Source: Streptomyces violaceusniger Tu 4113 (GTDB taxonomy: Bacteria > Actinomycetota > Actinomycetes > Streptomycetales > Streptomycetaceae). From it: DNA of 64,000 nt. The notes under the pieces were generated by a model that did not search any database, had not been told where the DNA came from, and saw only the letters and a program-made list of their open reading frames with translations. The translations under genes and the position numbers were made by a program. Where the stretch lies: assembly GCF_000147815.2 (NCBI RefSeq), contig NC_015957.1:7316001-7380000 (forward strand), read 5' to 3'. Positions 1 to 9,058 of the stretch are shown here, piece after piece; position 1 is the stretch's first letter; each line of letters opens with the position of its first letter.

Positions 1-2
1 TG

Positions 3-258
3 GAGACCACCCGGCAGACCGCGACGCTGCTGGCCACCGTGCGGCATCTGGAGTCCGCGAGCGTGGATGACGCGCTGGACCTGCTGCACGCGCTGATGGC
101 GACGAAGCTGCTGTCGAAGGCCGAGCGGCTGGGCAACGACGCGAAGCTGAAGACCCTGCCCGCGCTGCGGAAAGCGGCGAAGAAGGTCGCCACGGCGGTC
201 GACGTGCTGATGTCGACGCCGCCGGCCGACGAGGGCGGCGAGATGGTGTCGGTGCCCG
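3..258 (+). pseudogene. Tn3-family transposase (TnpA) internal fragment
   Basis: The window opens inside this reading frame. The translated stretch around VRHLESASVDDALDLLHAL aligns by eye with residues of the longer Tn3 TnpA at 43660-46787 (MRHLEAKAIDEALDLFQVL, then a Lys-rich segment and TLPxLxKA). Only this internal helical segment of a roughly 1000-residue enzyme is inside the window. Near 258 the frame runs into an oppositely oriented IS701 transposase piece, so the gene is broken here. The open frame continues to 527 only by chance. Upstream sequence outside the window could hold the N-terminal part. Confidence 0.75.
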
Positions 259-259
259 A

Positions 260-518
260 CGTATTCCTGCAGGTCGTCGCGGATGTCGTCGGGTTCCCAC
301 TTCGCGCCGGCAAGCAGGTGCTGCAGACCGTTAGGGGTGGCGTGGCCCGCCTGCTCGGCCAGCTGCCAGCTGTTCTTCCGGGCCACCGGCGCGAGCAGCC
401 CGCGCACGTAATCACGCATCCTGCGGCGAAGTTCCACTCGCCCGAACCGATGTCCGATAGCGACGAAGAGGTCGTCCAGCTCACGGTCCCACTGCCCGAC
501 AGCATGCTCGGTGATCAC
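260..518 (-). pseudogene. IS701-family transposase, N-terminal fragment
   Basis: Read from a GTG at 518 on the minus strand, the frame gives an N-terminus containing HRFGRVELRRRMRDYVRGLL and [12 protein letters not shown]. The same pattern ([30 protein letters not shown]) occurs at the start of the IS701 transposase at 1155. It is about 86 codons of an enzyme of 400-450 residues. It stops where it meets the Tn3 fragment. The sequence from 519 to 673 is its upstream region and left end. Confidence 0.7.
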
Positions 519-605
519 ACGGGATGACTTCCCTCGCCGCTGTCATTACCTGCGACGTTGTCGCACGATCGAGGGGCGGCCTCCATAAGACCGCCCCTGA
601 CCAGG

Positions 606-685
606 CCACGGCCCGCTACACTCCAGCCGCCCAGCGAACCTCGCAGGTCAGACAGCGAAATCCTGCTGGAGTACTAGTACTCCAG
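606..685 (+). repeat. Left copy of an 80-bp inverted repeat (IS701 end)
   Basis: Bases 606-685 are the exact reverse complement of 4260-4339. The inner 20 bases (666-685) form a palindrome centred on CTAG at 674-677. Outside CTAG lies the left end of the IS701 element whose transposase starts at 518; inside CTAG begins a different IS701 element. The repeat is therefore two copies of one IS left end facing each other across the inserted element. Confidence 0.85.
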
Positions 686-780
686 TGTGACTTCGTGATC
701 TGGGTGCTTCGGCCGTGTCTGGAGCGGCGGTCGTAGAGGCGCAAGGACGCGCGTTCATGGTCCGTGGAAGCATGACCCGC

Positions 781-1077
781 ATGGCTGCTTATGTCATCTC
801 CGAGGTGGAGATTCTGAACCAGACGCTTGCGGACGAGTACAAAAGGTTGGCCGCGGCTTCGATCCATCGCCACGGAGGCCGCTACGTTGTGCGTGGGGCT
901 CAACCGGACCCTGTTGAAGGAGCCTGGTCTCCCGGGCGCCGTCTCGTGATAGTCGAGTTCCCTGACATGGACCGAGCCAAGAAATGGTATGAATCGCCCG
1001 AGTACGCAAAGGCACTGAGTCTGCGTCAGGTGGCACTCGACCGGCGACTCCTCTTCGTTGAGGGCCTGCCTGAGTAG
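781..1077 (+). CDS. DUF1330 family protein (IS passenger)
   Basis: About 99 residues beginning MAAYVISEVEILNQ. The pattern of an N-terminal strand, xxYxxxAAxSIxxxGGRYVVRG, then RLVIVEFPDMDRAKKWYESPEY is the DUF1330 (dimeric alpha-beta barrel) signature. Biochemical function in this family is not established; the fold is shared with small monooxygenase-like and stress-related proteins. Two in-frame ATGs (772 and 781) are possible and 781 gives the usual length. It lies between the left IS end and the transposase, so it is a passenger of the IS701 element. It has no frame damage although the transposase next to it is broken. Confidence 0.75.
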   Translation: MAAYVISEVEILNQTLADEYKRLAAASIHRHGGRYVVRGAQPDPVEGAWSPGRRLVIVEFPDMDRAKKWYESPEYAKALSLRQVALDRRLLFVEGLPE

Positions 1078-1554
1078 CCGTCCAGTCTGATTTTGCGATC
1101 TTGCCCCGGACCCCGCTGGGAACGGGTACGGCCACCGCGTGATCATCGGGGGTTGTGTGGACTCCTGAAGATCGTGCGGTGGCCGCAGGCCATAGCGTAG
1201 ACCCTGCCCGCTGGCAGGCGATGTTCGACCAGGTCATGGCCCGGATCGCGGGCAGGTTCAGGCGAGTTGAGCCCCGGGCTGCGGCCCGCGCTTACCTGCT
1301 CGGGCTGTTGTCGGGCGTCGAACGGAAGAACTGCTGGCAGCTGGCCGAGCAGGCGGGCCTTGCGCGGCCCGGGCCAATGCAGCGCCTTCTGCGCTACGCC
1401 CGTTGGGACGCCGAGGCGGTCCGCGACGACGTACGTGCCTACGCCGCCGAACGCCTGGGCACCGGTGGCGGCGTCCTCGTCGTCGACGAGACCGGCTTCC
1501 TGAAGAAGGGGCGGTCTTCGGCCGGCGTGCAAAGGCAGTACACCGGCACCGCAG

Positions 1555-3292
1555 GGGCCCGTATTTCAATAACTGTCAGCGACGGGTTTCCGCGGGGGGT
1601 GTTCGGGCGTGTAGCTGTTCCAATGTGCGGGCTGGCGATCCGGGTATCGGCGTGATGAGGATCCGGTGCAGGTCCAGGAGCCGTTTTGCGTCCTGGTACT
1701 GGATGGACAGGTTGGTGCGGTTGACGCCCAGTAGTTGGGCCAGGAACGTCATGGTCACCGCTCTGCGGCGGCGGAGGATGGCTGCCAGGAGCCGGTGGGT
1801 GTGGTCCACGCTGCTGGTCTGTGGGTGGCGGTAGCTGCGCGGGCGGTGGAAGCGTCGCTGGAATGCTGCTTCGGCCAAGGCCTCCCAGAAAAGGCTCCGA
1901 GACCGCCACCAGATGCTCGAAGGCGGTTCGTGACATGCCGGTCAGGGCCGGGTCGGTGAGCATCGCGGTCAGGGCCGGGTCGGTCCGGTGTGTCGTTGCC
2001 GGCGCGTCTGGCGCTCGCGGTGGAACGGGAGACAGTGTGTAGTTCCAGTCACCGTGGAAGGTGTTGGGTGTGATCGCAAGGGCGTGGAACTCGGCGGGTG
2101 TGACGCTGATGCCGAGGTCGTAGCTGCCTGTGTCCAGTTCGGCCCCGATGGTCAGGCCGGTCCTGGTGGTTGTGGCGGCGATGGTCTCGAGGACGACCTG
2201 GTAGCTGGTCAGCGGCCGCCCCCGCCAGTTCGCGGTGATGTGGCAGAACATCCGGTGCTCTATCTTGTTCCACTTCGAAGTCCCCGGCGGTAGGTGACAG
2301 ACCGTGATCTCCAGACCGCTCTCTCTTGCGAAGGTGGCAAGGTTGCTTTTCCAGGTCCAGCGGCGGGGGTCGTTGGAGCCGCCGGAGTCGGCGGTGATCA
2401 GGAGCCGGGTGGCATTCGGGTGGTCCGCCCGTCCGCGGTGTTGCCACCAGCGTCGGATGGACTCCACCGCGAACTGGGCGGTGTCGTGGTCGGTGCCGAG
2501 GTTGACCCGTCCGCTGTTGTTGGCAATGTCGTAGATCCCGTAGGGGATCGCCATGGGCTGGTCGTTGGTGGTGAACGTGTGGCAGTCCACCTTGATCGCG
2601 CTCTTGCCCGGGCGCCAGGTGCGACCAGGACGGTCCCGGTTGCCGAGCCATTCCTTGGCCTTGGTGTCGACCCTGATCACCGGCTGGGCATCGTTGAGGA
2701 ACGCGGCGGCGGTGGCATTGAGGTGGGTGAACTGGGCATCGCGGTCTGGATGGCTGATGCCCTCTGTTGTCTTCGCGCTTCCCTGCAGGCTGTAGCCCAG
2801 GGTATGCAGCAGGTGTCCGACGGTTGAAGCGCTGACCGGGTGGCCCTGTGTGGTGAGGGTCGAGGCCAGGGCCCGTAACGACAGCGTGGTCCACCGCAAC
2901 GGGGAGACGGGGTCGCCGCGGGTGTGCGGCTCGATCAGCGACTCCAGCGCGGGCAGCAGACCAGGGTCGGTGTCTGTCAGCCGCTTGCGGCCCGCACCTG
3001 GAGCCCGGACCCGCAGGGTCGGTGGGGGGCAAGAGGCCAACTCGGCCATGCCTCGCGCGATGGTTGCAGTGCTGGTGCCGGAGACGGCGGCGACCCGGAC
3101 GATCCCGCCGCGGCCGAGGACCGTCGCCTCACTGGCCAGGTACAACCGACGGCGGCGCTCATCGAGGTGCGGCAGAATCTGATCGAACTTGGCCCGCAGA
3201 GCACGAGCAGCAACGCGGCCTGACAGACACGAGGTCATATCTCAGACTCCCACCAACACCCCTCTGCCGAGCACTTATTGAAATACGGGCCC
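1555..3292 (-). mobile_element. ISAzo13-family insertion sequence
   Basis: The element is 1738 bp. It is bounded by perfect 18-bp inverted repeats (GGGCCCGTATTTCAATAA at 1555-1572 and its complement at 3275-3292) and by a 3-bp CAG duplication (1552-1554 and 3293-3295). It carries one transposase gene on the minus strand and sits inside the IS701 transposase. Confidence 0.88.
1576..3238 (-). pseudogene. ISAzo13-family transposase with a frameshift near the C-terminus
   Basis: From ATG 3238 the frame reads RRRLYLASEATVLGRGGI and continues through a DDE catalytic core: Asp in IRVDTKAKEWLG, Asp in LLITADSGGSND, and Glu in WNKIEHRMFCHI. After LVAVSEPFLGGLG (near 1880) the frame is lost. The expected C-terminal helix-turn-helix continues in another frame as EAAFQRRFHRPRSYRHP and ends with TGA at 1576-1578, just inside the left repeat. 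This indicates a single-base indel, or less likely programmed frameshifting. The 599-codon frame that runs on to 1439 is an artefact past the end of the element. Confidence 0.82.
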
Positions 3293-4259
3293 CAGGGCGC
3301 ATCGAGAACGCGCAGATTGGCGTGTTCCTCGCCCTGGCCACCAGCCGGGGACGGGCCCTGATCGACCGGCGGCTCTACCTCCCGGAACACTCCTGGTCCA
3401 ATGATCCCGAACGCCGTGACACGGCCGGGATACCCGAGACCGTGCACTTCGCCACCAAGCCCCGTCTGGCCCAGGAGACGATCGAGGCCGCGCTGGACGT
3501 CGGGGTCACTGTCCCCTGGGTGACCGGGGACGAAGCCTACGGGCAAGATCCCCAATTGCGCGCCGCTCTTGAGGCGCGCGGCATCGGCTACGTTCTGGCC
3601 GTCGCCTGCTCGACCCGGGTGAGAATCAACCACGGCCGCACCCTCATCCGCGCGGACACCATCGCCGGCCGCCTGCCCGCCGCGGCCTGGCAGCGGCACA
3701 GTGCCGGAAACGGCGCGAAAGGGCCGCGCTACTACGACTGGGCGTGGATCCACACCGGCACCGGCAGCCACCGGCAGCTGCTCGTCCGACGCAACCGCTC
3801 CACCGGCGAACTCGCCTTCTACCTGTGCTGGTCCCCCACCGAAGTGCCCCTGTCCGAGCTCGTCCGTGTCGCCGGTGTCCGCTGGAGCATCGAGGAGTGT
3901 TTCCAGGCCGCCAAGGGCCAGGTCGGACTCGACCACTACCAGGTCAGGCACTGGACCTCATGGCACCGGCACATCACGCTCGCCATGCTCGCCCTTGCCT
4001 TCCTGACCGCTCTCGCCGCCGACGCGGCCCCCGATCGGCTCGCCAGCACGCACCACCTTGCCCGCAGCCGCGATCCGATCACGCTGACCGTCCCGGAGAT
4101 CCGCCGCCTGCTCGCCGCCCTCCTCAGCTCCCCGGCCCTGACCGCAGCCAGGCTGCTGCACTGGTCAAACTGGCGCAGACGCCATCAGGCCGCAGCCCGG
4201 CGCAGCCACTACCGACGACGGACCACCAGCGAACCCACCGGGTAGATCACGAAACCGCA

Positions 4260-4339
4260 CTGGAGTACTAGTACTCCAGCAGGATTTCGCTGTCTGACCT
4301 GCGAGGTTCGCTGGGCGGCTGGAGTGTAGCGGGCCGTGG
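4260..4339 (-). repeat. Right copy of the 80-bp inverted repeat (IS701 end)
   Basis: Exact reverse complement of 606-685. Bases 4272-4339 are the left end of the second IS701 element, cut off at 4339 with none of its coding sequence following. CTAG lies at 4268-4271. Confidence 0.85.
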
Positions 4340-4518
4340 GGAGACGCGATGCGCGTCGTCGCCCCGTCGTGGCACACCCCGACCGACGAGGACGGGTGGC
4401 GGCTGCGTGATGCGACCGGCGGCGCCCAGTCCTACGTCACCGGCCACCCCCGCTACCTCGTGCACCTCTCGCGCCGCTGCCCGGACCACGGCCCGCCATC
4501 GGTACGGCGCCCACGGCA

Positions 4519-4788
4519 GTGGCCCAGCTCGCGCGCGTCCTCACGCAGCTCGCCGACGAGCAGGACGGCCCGCTGGCCACGGTCCGCGGACTCGTCGAGC
4601 ACACCGCGCACCGGATCGCCCGCCAACCGGGAGTCGCCGGCACCGACACGGCGCACCGCCTGGAACTGATCGCCCGCCGCCTCCACGCCATCCAGCAGGA
4701 CCTGGACACCACCGCAGGCCACCTGCTCCAGCCCCAGGTCGCCGCCGTACCGCCCGCCGCCCGGCATACCGCCCACCGATCGCCGTAG
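4519..4788 (+). CDS. Small helical hypothetical protein
   Basis: 89 codons from GTG 4519: MAQLARVLTQLADEQDGPLA then a segment TAHRLELIARRLHAIQQDLD. I do not recognise a named family. The second half resembles the helical C-terminal part of the next protein (TARRLRYLADEHLRVIRSDL), suggesting shared ancestry. An overlapping frame from ATG 4349 (MRVVAPSWHTPTDEDGWRLR and on to PRYLVHLSRRCPDHGP) also looks protein-like, so this gene may be the 3' half of a longer frameshifted one. The stop lies 13 bases before the next start, so the two are probably co-transcribed. Confidence 0.45.
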   Translation: MAQLARVLTQLADEQDGPLATVRGLVEHTAHRIARQPGVAGTDTAHRLELIARRLHAIQQDLDTTAGHLLQPQVAAVPPAARHTAHRSP

Positions 4789-4801
4789 GAGAAACGTCTC
4801 T

Positions 4802-5488
4802 TTGCCCCTTGCCGACCGCTTCCTGGACATCCGCCGTGACCCGCACTCCGACGAACTCCTCGCCCGCGGCGGTGACTCCGAGGCGCACAGCGTCCTGCAG
4901 CGCGCGGGGTTCAGCGCCGTCGTCCGCGTCCACGAGACCTACCACCGCGCCCCCACCGGCCTCACCCAGGACGACGAGACCCCTCTCGCCACCGACGCCG
5001 TCGCCCGCCTCCGGGCCGCCGGATACCACGTCGACTGCGACGAGGAATTCGACACCGACGCCCGCCCGGCCAGTCACCTGCCGCTGGGCTCCTCCGTCGC
5101 CCACCTCGCCGAGCGGATCCGCCAGGCCACCACCACTCAAGAGGCGGCAGACGCCCTGACCGAGCTGACCGCAGCTCACGACGGCATCCTTGCCGCGCTG
5201 GACGACGTCCTCACCGCCACCGCTGACTTCCACGACGGACTCGGCCAGGCGTCCGACCCCTACACCGCCCGGCGACTGCGCTACCTCGCCGACGAGCACC
5301 TCCGCGTCATCCGCAGCGACCTCGCCCACACCCGCAACACGCTCGCCGACCGGCACGCCCCGCACCCCGGCCGCAGCACCTGCACCGGGGAGGCTCCCGC
5401 CACCGAACGCGAGCGCTCCGCCGTGTGCGCCTGCCGCCCCCGCCGCGCACGCTCCCGGCCCCGCCGCCACCGCTCGCCGCCGGACTGA
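4802..5488 (+). CDS. Hypothetical protein, two-domain plasmid-type
   Basis: 228 codons from TTG 4802, with AGGAG about 10 bases upstream. Residues about 20-80 contain LQRAGFSAVVRVHETYHRAP, LATDAVARLRAAGYHVDCDE and a following FD. This module recurs in the genes at 7385 and 8026 and more loosely at the C-terminus of the gene at 5520. Residues about 95-190 are a helical region ending RLRYLADEHLRVIRSDL, similar to the upstream gene. The last 40 residues are Arg/Pro rich and low complexity. There are no membrane segments or catalytic motifs I can name. Function unknown; the setting is plasmid-like. Confidence 0.7.
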   Translation: MPLADRFLDIRRDPHSDELLARGGDSEAHSVLQRAGFSAVVRVHETYHRAPTGLTQDDETPLATDAVARLRAAGYHVDCDEEFDTDARPASHLPLGSSVAHLAERIRQATTTQEAADALTELTAAHDGILAALDDVLTATADFHDGLGQASDPYTARRLRYLADEHLRVIRSDLAHTRNTLADRHAPHPGRSTCTGEAPATERERSAVCACRPRRARSRPRRHRSPPD

Positions 5489-5519
5489 GCCGCTGACTCC
5501 CACCTCGCCCAAGGACACC

Positions 5520-6287
5520 ATGCACGACCACGACACCTCCGACACCTCCGAGCGCCTCGCCTCCTACGCCGACGTCCTCGCCGACGAACTCCCCGGCACC
5601 TGGACCGGCATGCACCTCCCGCCGAACGCCAAGGACGACCTCACCGAACTGGCGGACCACATCTGGGACCTGGACCTGGTCGCCGCCTCCCTCGCCGAAC
5701 ACCCGCTCCAGCAGGCAGCCGTCCTGAGCCGCCCCGACGGCGCCCAGCTCATCGTCCTGGACCGGCACGACGAACGCGACGGATACCTCATCGCCGCCGT
5801 CGCCCCGCGGGCCCTGCCCGATGAGGCATACCGCGCCGTCCCCGAGCCCAACGGCATCGCCCTGGCGGACGACTCGTTCCTGAGCGCCGAGCAGGTCGCC
5901 GACGACCTGCTCGCCCGCTACGACAGCGCACTCGCCCAGGTCCGGCACAACGCCCTGAGTAGCATCCAGCCCTCCCAGCCGGACCGGGTCGTCCTGACCT
6001 GGCAGCCAGATGGCAGCGCCGCCACCGCCCCCGTCGGCGACCGCGCCGGCGCCATCCTCGTCGCCAACGGCTTCACCAAGGACCCGCAGAGCGGCATCTA
6101 CCGCCTCAGCGGCGACGACACCAGGGCGCAGGCCCGCGCCCTGCGAGCGATCGGCCCGCAGCTCAACGCGCTCGCCATCGGCACCGCCCTCCAGCACCCC
6201 GCAGGCCGGACCGCGCCCACCTCCGCCCCAGCCTCCACGCCGCCCTCCCCGGCCGGCCCCCGTACGCCGGCCACCAGGGCTCGATGA
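5520..6287 (+). CDS. Hypothetical protein, acidic, plasmid-type
   Basis: 255 codons from ATG 5520 (MHDHDTSDTSERLASYADVL), preceded by AAGGACACC; an open frame extends upstream inside the previous gene but lacks a comparable start. The N-terminal 150 residues are acidic and probably globular. Residues about 195-235 contain ILVANGFTKDPQSGIYRLSG and an Ala/Leu-rich segment ending LNALAIGTALQ, a looser version of the module in its neighbours. The tail is Ala/Pro rich. Function unknown. It lies 31 bases after the upstream gene in the same direction, probably one operon, which ends at the strong hairpin at 6332. Confidence 0.7.
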   Translation: MHDHDTSDTSERLASYADVLADELPGTWTGMHLPPNAKDDLTELADHIWDLDLVAASLAEHPLQQAAVLSRPDGAQLIVLDRHDERDGYLIAAVAPRALPDEAYRAVPEPNGIALADDSFLSAEQVADDLLARYDSALAQVRHNALSSIQPSQPDRVVLTWQPDGSAATAPVGDRAGAILVANGFTKDPQSGIYRLSGDDTRAQARALRAIGPQLNALAIGTALQHPAGRTAPTSAPASTPPSPAGPRTPATRAR

Positions 6288-6331
6288 AGCACACGGAGCC
6301 CGACTTCTGAGTGCTGGACCGCCGGGCCTTG

Positions 6332-6370
6332 GCCCGGCCCTGGGGCGCGGACCGCGCCCCAGGGCCGGGC
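6332..6370. terminator. Perfect 19-bp hairpin between convergent genes
   Basis: Bases 6332-6350 and 6352-6370 are perfect inverted repeats with almost no loop. The hairpin lies between the stop of the plus-strand gene (6287) and the stop of the minus-strand lipoprotein gene (6382), so it probably terminates both transcripts. There is no clear U-tract, as is common in high-GC actinobacteria. Confidence 0.75.
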
Positions 6371-6381
6371 TGCCCTTCACC

Positions 6382-7137
6382 TCAGTCCCCCGTGGGCCCC
6401 TCGACCAGGGAACGCAGCCGTTTAGTCAAGTCACGGCTGGAAACGTGCTGATACGCCGCTTCGCTGGACGCGATGTCGCTCTGCTCAACCGGGCAGGAAT
6501 CCCAACCACTCACTGAACCGCTCAGCTTGAACGTATCCACCAACCGCCCTGTCTTGGCTTCGAGCACCCGATAGCTGTATCCCGCCGAGTACACAGGCAC
6601 GCGGGTGCTGACAGATCCGTCACCACCCAGCTCCTCGTACTCGCATGTGATCAGCTGGCCCCCCACGGATTCCTTCGCCAGAAATTCGCAGACGATCAGC
6701 TCCGGATCACTGGAAGAAGCCCATTTGTCAGGCAGCTTCGGCTCGTCATCGGCTTCGGCATCCGACTCCGTGCCCGACTCGTCGAAGTCGGGACCGCCCT
6801 TGAACAACGTGACGCTGTGCGTTCCGCCACCGGCGTAGGCAGGCGCCTCCGGATTCCAGGGAAGGACATCGTCAACGTCGAACTGCGTATCGCCACATGC
6901 CTGGGCGATCGAGTCGGCGCTCGGCGTCGGGGACGGAGAAGGTGAAGGCGAACGCGAAGCGGTCGCGGGGGATTTCCGAGCCGTGGCGGCCTCCTCGGGA
7001 GACTCCTTGTCCGAGTCGTCGGAGGCTCCGGAACACCCTGCCAAGGCCACCAGTATCCCGACGCTCACCACCACCCGCAGCCGACCGCCTCTCGGCCCTC
7101 GCGGCATGCCCCACTCCGTCGAGCCCCGTCTGGCCAT
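6382..7137 (-). CDS. Secreted lipoprotein, unknown function
   Basis: 251 residues. The N-terminus has basic residues, a hydrophobic stretch (VVVSVGILVALAG) and a lipobox LAGC with the lipidated Cys at about residue 35. A Ser/Pro/Thr-rich linker follows (SRSPSPSPSPTPS), then a soluble domain with Cys residues in ACGDTQFDVDD, VCEFLA, TCEYEE and SCPVEQS that could form two disulfides. This fits a membrane-anchored extracellular protein. I do not recognise the ligand or family. An internal Met at residue 11 is an alternative start. Confidence 0.75.
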   Translation of the reverse strand: MARRGSTEWGMPRGPRGGRLRVVVSVGILVALAGCSGASDDSDKESPEEAATARKSPATASRSPSPSPSPTPSADSIAQACGDTQFDVDDVLPWNPEAPAYAGGGTHSVTLFKGGPDFDESGTESDAEADDEPKLPDKWASSSDPELIVCEFLAKESVGGQLITCEYEELGGDGSVSTRVPVYSAGYSYRVLEAKTGRLVDTFKLSGSVSGWDSCPVEQSDIASSEAAYQHVSSRDLTKRLRSLVEGPTGD

Positions 7138-7384
7138 GTCCCACCTCCGTCACAGACGGTACGGCCCTGCCACGGGACCCCTCCCGAATCGCCGAACCTT
7201 TCAAGGCAATCCCGGGCTCCGCTCATGTCGTGAGCGAGCTCGCGTCGGGCTGGGCGCGGAGCGACGACGGCCCGCCCCTGCGTGGGGGGCGGGGGGATCC
7301 ACCGGCTGCCAACAGAAACCACCTCCGTGCACGACACCTGTCGCGCCGAGCCACCGCCCCAGCACCGACTTGAGCAGCAGCAAC

Positions 7385-7893
7385 TTGACCTGGACGGACA
7401 CCTACGAATCAGTAGCCGTACAGAAAGGAACCGACCTGGGCGTCGCCATCAGGGGCACCGAGCAGGCGCCGGACATCCTCCAGCGAACCCGCGGCTTCCT
7501 CTCCATTGCAGGACCACGCGGGGACTACCACCGGCTTCCCCACGACCTGCCCGTCGAGCAGCAGAGGCTGAAGGCGACCACCGCCTCGCACGCCCTGCTC
7601 GCGCCGGTCACAGCGTCCACCTCGACCCCGCCCTGAACACGCTGGCCACGCCGAACGGCGAACGAGACGCGGCCCTGCGCTACCTCACCCGGCTCACCGA
7701 GCGGGTCGCAGCCGCCGAGACCAGCGGTAAGGTCGCCGAGGTCCCGACCGAGGTGGCCGCCCCCGTCCCCGGGCTGCCCCTCACCAGGGAAGTCGTCGTC
7801 CGGGCCTGGACCGCCGCCAGCGACTTTCAGAGCGCCGCCCACGGCGAGGAAACCGAGCCCATCGCACGGCCGGGGACACCGCCAGCTCCATGA
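7385..7893 (+). pseudogene. Frameshifted relative of the neighbouring hypothetical genes
   Basis: One frame reads LTWTDTYESVAVQKGTDLGV on to GDYHRLPHDLPVEQQRLKAT and ASHALLA, then breaks near 7605. A second frame continues HSVHLDPALNTLATPNGERD and RYLTRLTERVAAAE to a stop at 7893. Joined, the protein has the same order as the gene at 4802: GF, YHRLP, an AT-A-LLA-GH-V strand, then a helical domain. The start is unclear; TTG at 7385 fits the homologous N-terminus. A one-base indel explains the break. Function unknown. Confidence 0.5.
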
Positions 7894-8025
7894 GCCAGGC
7901 CGCCCGCGTCATCCTCCGCGCCCGCAACCACGCCGCACGCCCTGCGCAACAGCTGGCCACTTCACCGCTGCCGAGCCACGCCCAGCCCTCGGCCTCCCGC
8001 CCCCCTTGAACCCGGAGAGAAACAC

Positions 8026-8433
8026 ATGGCCAACCTGGCCGACGAATACGGCACGGACGTCGAGATCTACATCAAGGCCCTGACCACCACCATCCACGCC
8101 GACACCCCCACCGGCGCCCCCGCCAAGCTCCACGACCTGCTGGAACAGCTCGGCCTGGAACGCCACGAATACCCCACGAGCGCACCGATCTACACCTGGC
8201 ACACCGTGCCCGAACACCTCGGTGCCGACGAGCAGAAGCGCCTGGCGACCCGCGCCATCCCCGCCCTGCTCCTGGCCGGGTACGAGGTCAACTGCACGCC
8301 CGATGTCTTCGACGAAGCCGCCTACCGGCAGGCCGTGCACGACGCCCGCACCCGAGCACCCCGCCCCGCCGCGCAGCATCCGGCACCGGCCAGCTCCCCC
8401 TCGCGCCCCGCACCGTCCCGGCGCACCCCGTAA
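8026..8433 (+). CDS. Hypothetical protein sharing the repeated plasmid-type module
   Basis: 135 codons from ATG 8026, with GGAGAG 8 bases upstream. Residues about 35-95 contain LLEQLGLERHEYP, IYTWHTVPEHL, LATRAIPALLLAGYEVNCTP and FDEAAY, the same order as in the gene at 4802. The last 30 residues are Ala/Pro/Arg rich. The stop is followed within 10 bases by a strong hairpin. No known catalytic motif is visible and function is unknown. Confidence 0.7.
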   Translation: MANLADEYGTDVEIYIKALTTTIHADTPTGAPAKLHDLLEQLGLERHEYPTSAPIYTWHTVPEHLGADEQKRLATRAIPALLLAGYEVNCTPDVFDEAAYRQAVHDARTRAPRPAAQHPAPASSPSRPAPSRRTP

Positions 8434-8442
8434 GACCGCCCC

Positions 8443-8470
8443 GGCGGCCCCGGCACCCGCCGGGGCCGCC
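8443..8470 (+). terminator. 12-bp GC hairpin after the gene at 8026
   Basis: GGCGGCCCCGGC (8443-8454) and GCCGGGGCCGCC (8459-8470) pair perfectly around a 4-base loop, starting 10 bases after the stop codon. Confidence 0.7.
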
Positions 8471-8709
8471 CGCCACAGCGCTCAATCCCCGGAGAAACCC
8501 GTAGCACCCCGCACACCCCCACCCATCAGCCACAGGCTCAAGCCCCGACTCGCGACCGCCCTGTTCCGCCGCTACCTGCGCGCCTGCATCCCGACCGCCC
8601 CCGACCGCGCCTCCCCGCTGGCCGGCGCCCGCCCGGAGGCCGTCCTCGCCGAGACCCAACGCGTCGGCCACCGCCACCACCACTGACAGTCCTCCTGACC
8701 CGGAGGAGC

Positions 8710-8928
8710 ATGCCCCACCCCGCCCCCTACCCGGTGAGACTGGCCGACGAGATCACCCGCCAGCTCGGCCAGCTCGCCGACCACTTCTCTCAGCTCCCCC
8801 GTTATCTTCTTCGCGGTCCTGCAGGAGGGCCGCTGGCCTCCGGGCCCGGCATGACTGTTCCCCCCTGTCGAAGGCATGACCTGGGGGGTGGTGTCACCGG
8901 GCCCGAGGGGTGCCGTGGGAGACGCTGA
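8710..8928 (+). CDS. Short hypothetical protein, probably truncated
   Basis: The frame starts at ATG 8710 behind a good GGAGGA site and reads MPHPAPYPVRLADEITRQLG then QLADHFSQLPRYLL. The helical start resembles segments of the neighbouring hypothetical proteins. After about residue 35 the sequence turns into Gly/Pro/Arg-rich text without clear protein character, so the 3' end may be lost or frameshifted. The 276 bases before it hold the terminator at 8443 and a possible frame fragment (SHRLKPRLATALFRRYL) that I could not assign. Confidence 0.35.
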   Translation: MPHPAPYPVRLADEITRQLGQLADHFSQLPRYLLRGPAGGPLASGPGMTVPPCRRHDLGGGVTGPEGCRGRR

Positions 8929-9058
8929 TGAGAGGTCCGACTACCGCCTGGCCTGGTGCAATGCTTGGCCGATTGCGGGCGGCAGGTCTGCATAACGTGG
9001 ATGCGCGCGTACGGCGCCATCACCCTGGCCAGCACCGCACGAGCCCTGTGGAGATCCC

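Larger units (their letters stand above)
1155..4245 (+). pseudogene. IS701-family transposase, interrupted by ISAzo13-family element
   Basis: The 5' part (1155-1554, GTG start) contains the N-terminal [11 protein letters not shown] region and the first catalytic Asp in [13 protein letters not shown]. The 3' part (3293-4245) contains the second Asp in VTGDEAYGQD and the Glu in RWSIEECFQAAKGQVGLDHY. Joining across the insertion at the CAG duplication restores TGTAGRIENAQIG with no frame change, giving a normal product of about 450 residues. The enzyme would cut and paste its own element; it is inactive here because of the insertion. Confidence 0.85.
678..4267 (+). mobile_element. IS701-family element with passenger gene, split by an ISAzo13-family insertion
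   Basis: The ends are related inverted repeats: 678-701 begins TACTCCAGTGTGACTTCGTG and the complement of the right end begins TACTCCAGTGCGGTTTCGTG. CTAG flanks both sides (674-677 and 4268-4271), matching a 4-bp target duplication. Removing the nested insertion and its duplication leaves about 1.85 kb. It encodes a DUF1330 protein and an IS701 transposase in the same direction. The transposase is interrupted, so the element cannot move on its own. Confidence 0.8.

Noticed and set aside
1439..1554. Extension of the 599-codon minus-strand frame beyond the ISAzo13-family element
   Set aside because: It crosses the terminal repeat into the IS701 gene on the opposite strand, and the true transposase end is in another frame at 1576.
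5307..6380. Long minus-strand frame opposite the 5520 gene
   Set aside because: Gly/Arg/Val-rich shadow with no start signal, crossing the terminator hairpin at 6332.
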